Positions 44,256 to 53,011 of a stretch of 55,100 bases of DNA are shown here, piece by piece; within the stretch, counting starts at the first letter, position 1, and each line of letters starts with the position of its first letter. The position numbers and the translations under genes were made by a program. The stretch comes from an uncultured Planctomycetaceae bacterium (lineage in GTDB: Bacteria; Planctomycetota; Planctomycetia; Pirellulales; Pirellulaceae): contig CAIPEB010000112.1 in assembly GCA_903863885.1 (NCBI GenBank), positions 1 to 55,100 on the forward strand, read 5' to 3'. Under the pieces are notes generated by a model, which was not told the DNA's origin, did no database searches, and saw only the letters and a program-made list of their open reading frames with translations.

Positions 44256-45023
44256 TCACAATCGCACGGGGATGCCTCGCTCGGCCATGACTTGTTTTGT
44301 TTCTCGAATTGAGTATTCGCCAAAGTGAAAAATGCTGGCTGCCAAGGCGGCATCCGCCTTGCCGATCGAGATGGCGTCTGCCAGATGCTCGGGCCGTCCC
44401 GCTCCGCCGCTTGCCACCACCGGAATGGATACGACCTCGCTGACCGCAGCCGTGATCTCTAAATCGTACCCGTCCTTTGTGCCGTCGCAATCCATACTGG
44501 TCAGGACGATCTCGCCGGCACCGAGCGATTCGACCCGCTTGGCCCAGGCCACTGCCTCCAGACCGGTTGGCAGACGGCCCCCGTTGATGTGGACTTCCCA
44601 GACCAGGTGGCGGCCGTATCGCACCCGCTTCGGGTCGATATTGACCACGATGCACTGGCTCCCAAACCTCCGTGCCGCCTCGCGGACAAACTCGGGGTTC
44701 CGGCAGGCGGCCGAATTAATGGAGACCTTGTCGCATCCGGCGTTCAGCAGCGCGCGAATATCGTCGATCGACCGAATGCCGCCCCCGACCGTCAGCGGCA
44801 TGAAGATCTGTTCGGCCGTCCGCCGAACCACGTCGATCATGATATCGCGGCCCTCGTGGCTGGCCGTGATGTCGAGGAAGACCAACTCGTCCGCCCCCTC
44901 TTTCTCGTAGCGGCTGGCTACTTCCACGGGGTCGCCCGCATCGCGCAGATTGACGAAGTTCGTGCCTTTGACCACACGGCCGCGGTCCACGTCCAGACAG
45001 GGTATTACACGCTTCGCCAACAT
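44256..45023 (-). CDS. hisF: Imidazole glycerol phosphate synthase subunit HisF
   Basis: A 255-residue (beta/alpha)8 barrel of normal length from the ATG at 45023; a longer reading frame to 45215 is not supported. The catalytic aspartates are D11 in CLDVDRG and D130 in VVNIDPKR; the phosphate loops are VGGGIRS and VASGGAG. HisF converts PRFAR and ammonia from HisH into IGP and AICAR in histidine biosynthesis. No hisH or other his gene is next to it, apart from a distant PHP-type phosphatase gene. The 119-bp gap to pilT leaves co-transcription open. Confidence 0.95.
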   Translation of the reverse strand: MLAKRVIPCLDVDRGRVVKGTNFVNLRDAGDPVEVASRYEKEGADELVFLDITASHEGRDIMIDVVRRTAEQIFMPLTVGGGIRSIDDIRALLNAGCDKVSINSAACRNPEFVREAARRFGSQCIVVNIDPKRVRYGRHLVWEVHINGGRLPTGLEAVAWAKRVESLGAGEIVLTSMDCDGTKDGYDLEITAAVSEVVSIPVVASGGAGRPEHLADAISIGKADAALAASIFHFGEYSIRETKQVMAERGIPVRL

Positions 45024-45276
45024 CCGACCGAGACCGCTTGCTGCAGCGTTTGGGATAATGCGTCTTCGGGACAGGACGCGATCGGGACACCATGGTCCGG
45101 CAGTCCCTTGCGGACCCGTCGGTTGGCATGGCTCAGCCCGCCGGTACTTCCATCGCCGCCGCAAAACTTCCCGGAAGCTGCGGCCTGATCGCGAGGTCAG
45201 ACGTTCACGCGACAACGGAACCTACCGGCACGTAAATGTTTACTGTAAGCGGCACTGCGTCGATGTCAACGGCCAA

Positions 45277-45744
45277 CTAGCGGACTTCTTGCCCGGCCAG
45301 CCTGTAGATCGCCAGATGCTTGCCGTCGGGTCCCTTGAGTTCGTCGATCGAAAACGTGCCCGTGACGGCCACCGGACGCACCGTGAACGAGGCGGATTTG
45401 CCCTCCGCCATGTCGACCAGTACGCAGTCGTAAAGGGCCGCGCCGGGCCCGAAACAGCACTGCATGTTGTCGCGGACCAGCACGAATTGCTTGATGCCGC
45501 TCTGCTGAAAACTCGGGAGAATGTACCCGCGAATCCTCACCGGCTTGCCGTTCAGCTTCTCGATTTCCGGCGTCAGCATGCTGCGGCGGAACGCTGCACC
45601 CTTGGACATTTCGAACTTGATGTCGTCGAAAGAAATCTTCTTTGGTCGGGGCTCCTCACCCCGCAGCGGACGCCCCGCCGTCGCGATCAGGGCGATGCCC
45701 AGCACCAACGTCAGTCGAATGTCAGGCCTTCGCGATATGGTCAT
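45277..45744 (-). CDS. Exported DUF3299 protein
   Basis: A 155-residue protein with a signal peptide (IRLTLVLGIALIATAGRPLRG). The DUF3299 domain follows: VRIRGYILPSFQQSGIKQFVLVRD and the conserved MQCCFGPGAALYDCVLVDM, whose adjacent cysteines could bind metal or form a disulfide. The first four bases of the gene overlap the stop of the other DUF3299 gene (ATGA). It is last in the presumed ABC operon. In Vibrio a DUF3299 protein belongs, as I recall, to the zinc-related Zrg ABC system, so a metal-linked role is suggested but unproven. Confidence 0.8.
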   Translation of the reverse strand: MTISRRPDIRLTLVLGIALIATAGRPLRGEEPRPKKISFDDIKFEMSKGAAFRRSMLTPEIEKLNGKPVRIRGYILPSFQQSGIKQFVLVRDNMQCCFGPGAALYDCVLVDMAEGKSASFTVRPVAVTGTFSIDELKGPDGKHLAIYRLAGQEVR

Positions 45745-46415
45745 CTCAAGTAATCAGCCGTCATTTGGTAGTACACGCCATTGACTCCGGAGACCGGCTT
45801 GAGACTCGTGTCGACCTTGAGCGTTCCGCCAAAGCCTCTCTTCCGGCGGGCAAATTCGGTCCGCAACGGATCGACGAGGGTGATTTCGATCATGTCCGTG
45901 AGCTTCGGCTGGCCGCCGAAACAGCAGGTCCCCATGTCGGGCACGAGCACGAACTTCCTGATGTTATTCTGCTGACCGTCCGGGTAAAGGTAGCCTTTGA
46001 CGTACACCCGCTTTCCCCGCAATTCCAAGGCCTCGCGCGGAATCGGCATGTCGGGCTCGCGGGGATTCGGCTGCAGGTCAGCGAACGAAATCCGCTGGTA
46101 ACCGTCAGGCACCTCGGTGGCATACGTGTACACGTGCATCGCTGACCCGCCGAAGAATGCCAGTCCGCACAACAGCCCGCCCAGGATCGCCAGCGGTTTC
46201 CCGCTCACTTCGTCCGGGTACCGGCGGGCGGCTCGCAGCCCCAGAATTCCCAGCAGAAAACCGATGAACGGCAGCACCAGCATCGGTGGAAAGACGAACG
46301 CCAGGAGCGACAGGACGGCGAGGATCAGCGATCCGACCGCGCACTTGCTCATCACGCGGTAAGGCTGCAGTTCTTCGGAAATGTCGTCGTCGATAAATGC
46401 ACCAGAGGTCGACAT
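45741..46415 (-). CDS. DUF4190-DUF3299 fusion membrane protein
   Basis: A 224-residue protein. The N-terminal 90 residues hold two or three transmembrane segments (CAVGSLILAVLSLLAFVF, VLPFIGFLLGILGLRA, LAILGGLLCGLAFFGGSAM), as in DUF4190. The C-terminal domain is DUF3299 (VYVKGYLYPDGQQNNIRKFVLVPD, DMGTCCFGGQP), presumably on the periplasmic side. It shares its fold with the next gene, which it overlaps by four bases, so the two probably form a pair. It is fourth in the presumed ABC operon. Confidence 0.8.
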   Translation of the reverse strand: MSTSGAFIDDDISEELQPYRVMSKCAVGSLILAVLSLLAFVFPPMLVLPFIGFLLGILGLRAARRYPDEVSGKPLAILGGLLCGLAFFGGSAMHVYTYATEVPDGYQRISFADLQPNPREPDMPIPREALELRGKRVYVKGYLYPDGQQNNIRKFVLVPDMGTCCFGGQPKLTDMIEITLVDPLRTEFARRKRGFGGTLKVDTSLKPVSGVNGVYYQMTADYLR

Positions 46416-46517
46416 AGGACTCCTGCCGGTGGGTTGGGGGGGCGAAAATGCCCGGTGGTTGATTGCTGATTGCCTGGAAGCGAACCAGAAAGTCTACGTT
46501 TGCCGAGTCGCGGGAGT

Positions 46518-47699
46518 TCAGTTCTTTTGTGCCCGTGTCGGGGGCCCGCCCCCGCCGAAGGGGAACAGGGTGCTCGCCCGTTTCACGGCTTCGGGGTCGA
46601 TCTTCTCCAGTTCGGCAAGGCGGGTCTTGGCTTCGGGCAGCGGGCAGGCCTGCAGGTACTTCACGACCGGGACCCGGACCCAGCTATTGGTTTCGTTCGC
46701 CTCCTTAAAGAGCTTAACCAGCCGCGGCATGGACTCCCAGTCTTCCCATCGCGCCAGATCGGGAATGACCAGATCCGCCAGCTGCGGGCGGTCGAGCACA
46801 ACCCGCATGCCGTCGCGGAGTCGGGAATGCGGAATCACGTCCGACTCGCTTCCGTGGAAACGCATTGCCATGATCGCCGCGTACGTATCTGCGTATTCAG
46901 CCTTGGGATCGCGGAGAAACAGTTCTTCGATCTTCGCCATGCCGTCCGGGCCGGCCAGCGTCAGGTAACAGGCGATCAGCGCGTCGAGGCCCGACCGGAT
47001 CGAGCGGTCGTTGGAACGCATCAGCTCCTCGAGAAACGGCAGATCGGCCTTGGATCCACACACGCCGAGCAGCGTCAGGTAAAGACGTTTGCGGCTGACC
47101 GGCACGTCGGCGTTGTTGATCCACCCAACGAGCTTTTCCGGCTGGATCTTGCCTTTGAGTGTCATCACCACCGCATACGGCGCGCGGGCAAACTCCTCAT
47201 AGGCATCGCGAGCCAGCATGTCTTCGGCGTCTTCGAGGTAGGTCTCGAAGAATGCCAGGCGGGCCGATTCGTCCGCGGGCAGACTTGTCAGTTTCAACAG
47301 GTAGTCCCGCGTCCGCTGGTTCAGGTAAGTCGGCGCCGACCACATCAGCTTTGTCGGCCCGACGCCGAGCAGCATGCACTCCGTCCCGATATTCTGCTTG
47401 GGTTCGCCCACGAAAATCGTCTCGACAGTGCGGACGTCCTGCAGCAGCGGCTCGCCTTTGAGAATCTTCACGAGTGTGAATTTTCCGGTAAGGGCGGTCT
47501 TTCCGCCGGGCGCGGCGGCGTCCGGGTCCACGGGATCGGAAGCCGTCAGCCTGGCGATCACCACCGCATCCATATTGTCCATCTGCTCGCGCAGCGTCTC
47601 CGTCATCGCCGAACAGAATGGACATGCCGGGAGACTGGATCGTGCGACCAGCAGCAAACAGACGGCCAGCAGCATCAAAGCGCGAAGCGTGCGGTTCAT
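46518..47699 (-). CDS. Exported CPFC-motif protein with HEAT-like helices
   Basis: A 393-residue protein. Signal peptide (ALMLLAVCLLLVARSSLPA), then CPFCSAMTETLREQM at the new N-terminus, a CXXC pair that might bind metal or undergo redox. Residues about 45-125 are beta-rich, OB-like (VVIARLTASDPVD, KGEPLLQDVRTVETIFVG). From about 150 on the protein is helical, resembling HEAT repeats (LPFLEELMRSNDRSIRSGL, MPRLVKLFKEANE). It is third in the presumed operon after the ATPase and permease and may be the exported binding or scaffold part of the ABC system. No named family is certain. Confidence 0.6.
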   Translation of the reverse strand: MNRTLRALMLLAVCLLLVARSSLPACPFCSAMTETLREQMDNMDAVVIARLTASDPVDPDAAAPGGKTALTGKFTLVKILKGEPLLQDVRTVETIFVGEPKQNIGTECMLLGVGPTKLMWSAPTYLNQRTRDYLLKLTSLPADESARLAFFETYLEDAEDMLARDAYEEFARAPYAVVMTLKGKIQPEKLVGWINNADVPVSRKRLYLTLLGVCGSKADLPFLEELMRSNDRSIRSGLDALIACYLTLAGPDGMAKIEELFLRDPKAEYADTYAAIMAMRFHGSESDVIPHSRLRDGMRVVLDRPQLADLVIPDLARWEDWESMPRLVKLFKEANETNSWVRVPVVKYLQACPLPEAKTRLAELEKIDPEAVKRASTLFPFGGGGPPTRAQKN

Positions 47700-47732
47700 C
47701 GTTGGTTTTCTTTCTTCGCGAGTTGCGGGACG

Positions 47733-49364
47733 CTACTTCTGCAGGGATTTGGAGACATCCGTCCGGTAGGCGGCGATCGCAGGCAGCAGGCCTACCACGA
47801 TAGCCAATACGATCAGCGCGGGCACGATCAGCGCTTCGGGCGAAGCCCGGCCGATTATGGTTTCCAGTCCCCAGACGTCCAAGTCGCGAATCGGCGGAGC
47901 CAGGTCCCAGAAGTGAACCGTGACGCCCGTCTGGGCTTCGATCCGCGAACTGGCGATCGCGTTCAATCCATGCGCCGAGACCCAACCCGCCGCTCCTCCG
48001 GCCAGCGAAAGCAGGATCGATTCGAGCAGGATGATGGTCATGACGGTGCCCCGGTTGGCTCCCAAGGCCCTCATCACGGCGATTTCGTGTCTGCGGTCGC
48101 TCATCGAATTGTAGATGCTGACCAGGATGCTCACGCCGGACACCAGGCAGATCAATCCGGTAAGGGCCAGCAGGAGCATTTGAAACGGACGGACAATCGA
48201 CTCGAAAAGATTGTAGATCTCGAGCACCGGCAGGACAGCCTGCGCTTCCGGGCCTTCGTTGATCTGGTTCTTCAGAGCGGCCGTAACCGTGGGAGTCGAT
48301 GTTCGCACGAGGATCGCGGTTACCTCGCGCTCCTCGAGCAGGATCGGCCGCACGGACTTCAGGTCTGCCGGTTCGGCGTGGCCGTGCGCGTCATGTCCCG
48401 CCGGTTCTTCGCCGTGCTGTTCATCGCCCGCGTGCTGTTCATTGTCCGCGTGCTGTTCATTGTCCGCGTGCTGTTCGTTCTCGCCGTGCGGGTCTGACTC
48501 GCCGTGCTTGACCGGCTTGGCGTGATCTTCCATCAAGTAGAAGCCTTCCATGTTCACGAAGGCTGCCCGGTCGTTGGGAGTGCCCGAGGGATTGAGAATT
48601 CCGACCACGGTGAACGGCCGGCCGTGTCCCGCTCCTTCGGGATCGCCGTGCGTGGAAGAAAAAGTATCCCCGACGCGGAGCTTCATTTCGCGCGCGACTT
48701 CGGCTCCCAGCACGGCTTCGAAGAATCGATGCTCGGGGTTGTCCGCTTGAAAATTGCGCCCCTCGCGGAAGGTGTACTTCCTGTCGCTTTCCGGGCCGAA
48801 GGTGAGCCCGTCGAGAAAATCCGTGGTGGTGCCGACCATGCGGAACCGTCCAAGGAAATCACCGAGGCACAAGGGAATCGCCAGCCCGGTGTACGCGCTG
48901 AATTTTCCATCGCGCCCCATTTCGAGCGAAGCCTGCGCGGCCCGCTCGAACACGTCGGGCATCCACAGGAAGCCGGCCCGCGCGACGGGGTCTGGCTGGA
49001 CGAGACCCGAGGCTAGCGAAGTCAGTCCACCGGCCTCGACGGCCTGGAACCGCAAGGAACTGCGCAGCTGGCGATCTCGCACCGCTTTCGGTTGGAACTC
49101 GAGAAAGAACTCGTACGGGATGTTCTCGACGGGTTGGCTGAGGTAGTAGACCGTGTTGAGCGTCAGCTGAAGCTTGCCTCCCTTCGCGCCCACGATCATG
49201 TTGTAGCCCAGGCTCGCATTGCTGCGGAATGATTCCGAGACCACGCCCGAAATCGAGAGCACGGCGATGACCATCATCACGCCCAGGGCCATCGACAACG
49301 CGGTCAGCAGTGAAGCGATTCCCCGCTGCTCGATGCTGCGCCAAGCAATACGCCACAAGCTCAT
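47733..49364 (-). CDS. FtsX/MacB-type ABC permease with His-rich periplasmic loop
   Basis: A 543-residue permease; ATG 49364 with GAGG nine bases upstream is preferred over a longer frame. One N-terminal transmembrane segment (LLTALSMALGVMMVIAVLS) is followed by a large periplasmic domain and three C-terminal segments (LLLALTGLICLVSGVSILVS, TVMTIILLESILLSLAGG, LIVPALIVLAIVVGLLPAIAAY), the FtsX/MacB topology. Just before the last half of the protein there is a His/Glu-rich insertion (EDHAKPVKHGESDPHGENEQ, then repeated DNEQHA units, HDAHGHAEP) encoded partly by three tandem 18-base repeats (about 48430-48483). Such loops commonly bind zinc, nickel or copper. With the upstream ATPase it forms one transporter. 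Confidence 0.85.
   Translation of the reverse strand: MSLWRIAWRSIEQRGIASLLTALSMALGVMMVIAVLSISGVVSESFRSNASLGYNMIVGAKGGKLQLTLNTVYYLSQPVENIPYEFFLEFQPKAVRDRQLRSSLRFQAVEAGGLTSLASGLVQPDPVARAGFLWMPDVFERAAQASLEMGRDGKFSAYTGLAIPLCLGDFLGRFRMVGTTTDFLDGLTFGPESDRKYTFREGRNFQADNPEHRFFEAVLGAEVAREMKLRVGDTFSSTHGDPEGAGHGRPFTVVGILNPSGTPNDRAAFVNMEGFYLMEDHAKPVKHGESDPHGENEQHADNEQHADNEQHAGDEQHGEEPAGHDAHGHAEPADLKSVRPILLEEREVTAILVRTSTPTVTAALKNQINEGPEAQAVLPVLEIYNLFESIVRPFQMLLLALTGLICLVSGVSILVSIYNSMSDRRHEIAVMRALGANRGTVMTIILLESILLSLAGGAAGWVSAHGLNAIASSRIEAQTGVTVHFWDLAPPIRDLDVWGLETIIGRASPEALIVPALIVLAIVVGLLPAIAAYRTDVSKSLQK
48430..48483. repeat. Three 18-base tandem repeats within the permease gene
   Basis: Three nearly identical copies of GCGTGCTGTTCATTGTCC on the plus strand encode, on the minus strand, the repeated DNEQHA units of the His-rich loop. 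Copy number could vary between strains by slippage. Confidence 0.75.
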
Positions 49365-49447
49365 AAGCTCTGTCCTCAGCGATCGGCAAGTAAGAAGATT
49401 GCAAAGGCCCTGTTGGAGTCGGGTGCCGGCAGTTCCGCAGCGTTCCG

Positions 49448-50167
49448 TCACGCGCCGGTTTGCGGATCGCGGCCGGCCGCGGCGGAAGACAGTTCGGACG
49501 AGCCGCTGATGACGCGGTTGAGATCCTCGAGACGCTCGACCCGCTCGAACTGCCCGGCCACTTCGCGGGCGTGCGTCACCATCAGCAGTGCGATGCCCTC
49601 TTCGCGGCATGTCTGGCGAATCAGGTCCACGATGGACTGCTGGTTGCGGGGATCCACGTTCGCGGTCGGTTCGTCGGCCAGCAGCAGTCGCGGCTGGTTG
49701 GCCAGCGCGCGGGCGACGGCCACCCGCTGCTGTTCTCCCACCGAAAGCGCGGCGGGGCGGTGCGACCAGCGCGTGGCCAGCCCGACCCGCTCCAGCAGGT
49801 CCCTGGCTCGTCCGATGTCGCGGCGGCCTCTTGCGAAGGTCATGCCCAGCAGGACGTTCTCCAGCGCGTTAAACCCGGTCAGCAGGTTGAATGTCTGAAA
49901 CACATAGCCAAGCTTGGCGGCCCGCAATCGATCGCGTCCGGGTTCCGACAGTTTCGTCATTTCGACGCCGTCGAGTCGGACGGTGCCCGAGTCGGGACGC
50001 GTGATTCCCGCAATGATGTGGAGCAGCGTGGTCTTGCCGCTGCCGCTGCGGCCGAGCAGGACCATCTGTTCACCGGCGCCGACCGAGAATCGAGGCACGT
50101 CCAGGATCGGCAGGATGTCGCCGTTCGGCTCGGTGTATGACTTTTTCACTCCTTCGAGCAGCAGCAT
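49448..50167 (-). CDS. LolD/MacB-type ABC transporter ATP-binding protein
   Basis: A 239-residue ATPase: Walker A GRSGSGKTT (residues 39-47), Q-loop YVFQTFNLL, signature LSVGEQQRVAVARAL, Walker B LLLADEPTANVDP, and H-loop MVTHA. This subfamily works with FtsX-type permeases, and the next gene downstream encodes one, 83 bp away. Together with the three following genes it forms the set discussed as a possible metal-linked system. The start is the ATG at 50167. First gene of that presumed operon. Confidence 0.9.
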   Translation of the reverse strand: MLLLEGVKKSYTEPNGDILPILDVPRFSVGAGEQMVLLGRSGSGKTTLLHIIAGITRPDSGTVRLDGVEMTKLSEPGRDRLRAAKLGYVFQTFNLLTGFNALENVLLGMTFARGRRDIGRARDLLERVGLATRWSHRPAALSVGEQQRVAVARALANQPRLLLADEPTANVDPRNQQSIVDLIRQTCREEGIALLMVTHAREVAGQFERVERLEDLNRVISGSSELSSAAAGRDPQTGA

Positions 50168-50288
50168 GGAAGGCAGATCCGTGAGAGGAATCGTTCAACG
50201 GTTGGAATTGCGTGATGCCAAAGGATATACGGAATAATCGGGAATTGGTTCTCGTCCGCGGATTCTGCCCGGATCGCCTGCCCGGCGG

Positions 50289-50789
50289 TTACGACGGACG
50301 GCGCCGCATCGCCCTGGCCAGATCCCGCTGTGTCTGCGCCTTTTTCAGCGTCTCGCGTTTGTCGTGCAACTTCTTGCCCCGGCACAGGCCGAGCAGCACC
50401 TTGGCTACCCCCCGTTCATTAAAGTACATGCGAAGCGGAACCAGCGTGAGCCCCTTCTCGCGGGCTTTTTCGGCGAACTTGCGGATTTCGCGCCGGTGGA
50501 GCAGCAGTTTCCGCGGCCGCTTGGGCTGGTGGTTCCAGAGCGTCGCATTCGGGTACTCGGGTATGTCGCACCCGACCAGCCAGACGTCGTGGTCGCGCAC
50601 CCGCCCGTAGGCTTCGTCCAGCGACGTGCGGCCTTCGCGCAGGCTTTTGACTTCGCTGCCCAGCAGCATTACTCCGCACTCGAGCGTGTCCATGACCTCG
50701 AACCGATGGCGGGCTTTGCGGTTTTCGGCGATGAGTTTCTCGTGGCTGCCCGTTTTTTCGCGGGCGTCGTTCTTGCCTTTTTTCGACAT
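50289..50789 (-). CDS. smpB: SsrA-binding protein SmpB
   Basis: A 166-residue protein of usual length with the SmpB features: ENRKARHRFEVMDTLECGVMLLGSEVKSLREGRTSL-type N-terminal half (GSEVKSLREG seen), the LLLHRREIRKF and GLTLVPLRMYF strands, and a basic C-terminal tail (GKKLHDKRETLKKAQTQRD) that enters the ribosome. It binds tmRNA to rescue stalled ribosomes. The tmRNA gene itself is not seen in this window. Divergent from the lipB-like gene across 249 bp, which must hold both promoters. Confidence 0.95.
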   Translation of the reverse strand: MSKKGKNDAREKTGSHEKLIAENRKARHRFEVMDTLECGVMLLGSEVKSLREGRTSLDEAYGRVRDHDVWLVGCDIPEYPNATLWNHQPKRPRKLLLHRREIRKFAEKAREKGLTLVPLRMYFNERGVAKVLLGLCRGKKLHDKRETLKKAQTQRDLARAMRRRPS

Positions 50790-51038
50790 CGTTCCTCAAG
50801 TCTCAAGGGCTTATGACGCTTCGAGTTGGCGTTTGCGGCCGCAACCCATCGACCTTTTGCCAGAACGGTTTGCCTGCTAGACTCCGCGGGTGCTGTCCAC
50901 GTCGAGATGCCGTTCACCTCGAATTGCCATTCACTTCGAGATGTACCGGGGCCACGGTCGAGTGCCCGGCGCCGCATCTTTGCCGCAACCTATCGCACGC
51001 TCCGTCTCAAGTACGCTCCGCTTTACGCATGCTCCGAT

Positions 51039-51827
51039 ATGTCTAGCCTACCAACAGAACCCGTTCCCACAAAGCCGCTTGGCGCGGGCGACCGCTGTCT
51101 GGAGTTCCACCTGCTGGGGCGTCTGGACTGGGAACGGGTCTGGTCGCTGCAGCAGCGTCTGATGTACGAGACGGGCGGCAGGACGCAGCCCCAGGTGACC
51201 GTGCTGTGCTGCGAACACCCCGATTCGATCACGATCGGCCGAAGCGGTTCGCGCGGCCACATCCGCATGAGCGACGAGGAACTGCATCGCCAGCAGGTGT
51301 CCATCAAGTTCGTCGGGCGCGGCGGGGGGTGCGTGTATCACACGCCCGGCCAGTTGTGCCTGTATCCGATTCTCTCGCTCGAGCGATTCGGCTGGAGTGT
51401 CGGCGAGTATCTGCGGAGACTGCAGCACGGACTTTGCCGGACGCTGCGCGAATTCAACATCGAGCCGGTGCTGCAGGAGGGCGAATTCGGCGTCTGGGGA
51501 CGCTCGGGACTGCTGGCTGCAGTCGGGGTCGCAGTGCGCAACTGGGTCACTTGCCACGGCGCGTTCCTGAACGTGTCTCCTTCCATGGCGCGTTTCGCGT
51601 ACATCGACGCGGTCGATCCGGACCGGATTTCGTCCGGTCGAAAGTCGACGCTGAGCTGTTTGCTCGCCGAACGGCGACTGCCGGTTAAAATGACGAGTGT
51701 GCGGGCGACGATCGTGCAGACGCTGGCCGAGGCTTTCTCCTGCGACCGGCACCATATCTGCACGGGCCACCCGCTTTTGAATCTTCGGTCGGAGAAGTCC
51801 CGTGAACGCATCTCCCGGGCGTCTTGA
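51039..51827 (+). CDS. LipB-like protein lacking the catalytic Lys and Cys
   Basis: A 262-residue protein; ATG 51039 is chosen because earlier in-frame sequence has no family similarity. The fold is LipB: TVLCCEHPDSITIGRSGS, then FVGRGGGCVYHTPGQLCLYPI (about residues 92-111), close to the LipB motif with H101 kept. The usual lysine loop (K-I-x-x-x-G) reads GLLAAVGV around residues 157-164, so the acyl-binding Lys is absent, and where N-P-C-G carries the catalytic Cys this protein has AVDPDR (about 191-196). It therefore probably does not transfer octanoyl groups by the known mechanism. It overlaps lipA by 26 bases. It might be a carrier, a regulator, or a transferase with another mechanism. 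Confidence 0.75.
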   Translation: MSSLPTEPVPTKPLGAGDRCLEFHLLGRLDWERVWSLQQRLMYETGGRTQPQVTVLCCEHPDSITIGRSGSRGHIRMSDEELHRQQVSIKFVGRGGGCVYHTPGQLCLYPILSLERFGWSVGEYLRRLQHGLCRTLREFNIEPVLQEGEFGVWGRSGLLAAVGVAVRNWVTCHGAFLNVSPSMARFAYIDAVDPDRISSGRKSTLSCLLAERRLPVKMTSVRATIVQTLAEAFSCDRHHICTGHPLLNLRSEKSRERISRAS

Positions 51828-52701
51828 ACTGCCCGTCCTGTCGCCCGATGCTCCGCGCCGCCTGCCACGCTGGCTGAAGCGGCGGGTGCCGAAGGGCAAC
51901 GCGAACCACTTTACGTCCCGCCTGCTGGACGAGCTGCGGCTGGAGACGGTGTGCGACAACGCGCGCTGCCCGAACCGCATGGAGTGCTATTCGCAGAAGA
52001 CGGCGACGTTCATGATTCTGGGCAATATCTGCACGAGGTCCTGCGGCTTTTGTGCTGTGCATCGGGGAAAGCCGCAGCCTCCCGACGCAGCGGAACCGGA
52101 TCGCGTGGCCGAGGCGGCGTCGCGCCTCGGACTGAAGCACGTGGTCATCACGTCGGTGACTCGCGACGACCTCGAGGATGGCGGCGCCGAGCACTTTGCG
52201 AAGTGCGTGGAAGCGGTCCGGCGGCGCACCGAGGCGTCGGTCGAGATCCTTACGCCCGATTTTGTGCGGCAGCGGCATGCGGTAGGGATTCTGATCGCGG
52301 CCGCACCCGAGATCTTCAATCACAACACGGAAACGGTCCCGAGACTGTACCGGCGAGTCCGCGGCCCGAAGGCCGATTATCGCTGGACGCTGGAATTGCT
52401 GCGTCAGGTGGGAGCGGGCGATCCGCGGATCCGCACGAAAAGCGGGCTGATGCTCGGGCTGGGAGAAACACGCGACGAAGTGCTCGAGACACTGGCCGAT
52501 CTGCGGGATGCGGGCTGCGAGTTTCTGACAATCGGCCAGTACCTTCCGCCGGACGCGAGGTCGCTGCCGGTCGATCGGTACGTGACGCCCGAGGAATTCG
52601 ACGAGTTCGGACGGCTCGCGAAGTCGCTCGGGTTCAGCAAAGTGGCCAGCGGTCCTTTCGTACGTAGCAGTTACCATGCGCGCGAGATGGTCGAAGGCTG
52701 A
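51802..52701 (+). CDS. lipA: Lipoyl synthase LipA
   Basis: A 299-residue radical SAM enzyme from a GTG at 51802 with GGAGAAG seven bases upstream. Both clusters are present: auxiliary C51, C56, C62 (CDNARCPNRMEC) and SAM-binding C77, C81, C84 (CTRSCGFC), plus the C-terminal RSSYHA motif with the auxiliary-cluster serine. It inserts two sulfur atoms into octanoyl groups on lipoyl domains, using SAM and the auxiliary [4Fe-4S] cluster. Second gene of a plus-strand operon whose other members are unusual. Confidence 0.95.
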   Translation: MNASPGRLELPVLSPDAPRRLPRWLKRRVPKGNANHFTSRLLDELRLETVCDNARCPNRMECYSQKTATFMILGNICTRSCGFCAVHRGKPQPPDAAEPDRVAEAASRLGLKHVVITSVTRDDLEDGGAEHFAKCVEAVRRRTEASVEILTPDFVRQRHAVGILIAAAPEIFNHNTETVPRLYRRVRGPKADYRWTLELLRQVGAGDPRIRTKSGLMLGLGETRDEVLETLADLRDAGCEFLTIGQYLPPDARSLPVDRYVTPEEFDEFGRLAKSLGFSKVASGPFVRSSYHAREMVEG

Positions 52702-52762
52702 TGCCGGTGCTTTCAGGGAAGGTGCCGGCGAATGGCCGGCCGTATCTCGCTAGGAAACGCGA

Positions 52763-53011
52763 ATGCCCGCCCGCCATTATCCTCTGATTCTGCCGGATCT
52801 GGGACTCGGCGCGGCGCCGGTCCTGGTCAGCGTGTGGCTGGCCCGGCTCGGCACAAACGTTGTGTGCGGCGATCGCGTTTTGGAGGTCGTGTCGGGCAAC
52901 GTCACCGTTGACTTGTCCTCGCCTGCCTCCGGGCGGCTGATACGACAGGATGTTTCGGAAGACGATGAACTGTCCGTGGGACAGGTGCTGGGAGTGATCG
53001 AAGAGGAATGA
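52763..53011 (+). CDS. Small lipoyl-domain-like protein with Asn in place of Lys
   Basis: An 82-residue single-domain protein with the shape of a biotinyl/lipoyl domain: the N-terminal LPDLGLGAAPVLVSVWLARLG strand pattern (seen in parts), G-D-R-V-L-E-V, then LSSPASGRLIRQDVSEDDELSVGQVLGVIEE. Aligned with E-x-E-T-D-K-A-T-V-E, this protein reads EVVSGNVTVD, putting N46 (AAC) where the modified lysine normally is. It cannot be lipoylated or biotinylated at that position. AGGAAA precedes the ATG, and its stop overlaps the PHP gene by four bases. It may be a structural mimic or use another ligand. Confidence 0.75.
   Translation: MPARHYPLILPDLGLGAAPVLVSVWLARLGTNVVCGDRVLEVVSGNVTVDLSSPASGRLIRQDVSEDDELSVGQVLGVIEEE

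Noticed and set aside
45024-45215. 64-codon upstream extension of HisF
   Set aside because: HisF starts at [11 protein letters not shown] with a normal length of 255 residues; the extension has no similarity to the family.
46470-48497. 675-codon plus-strand frame
   Set aside because: Opposite strand of the CPFC and permease genes; no domain and biased composition.
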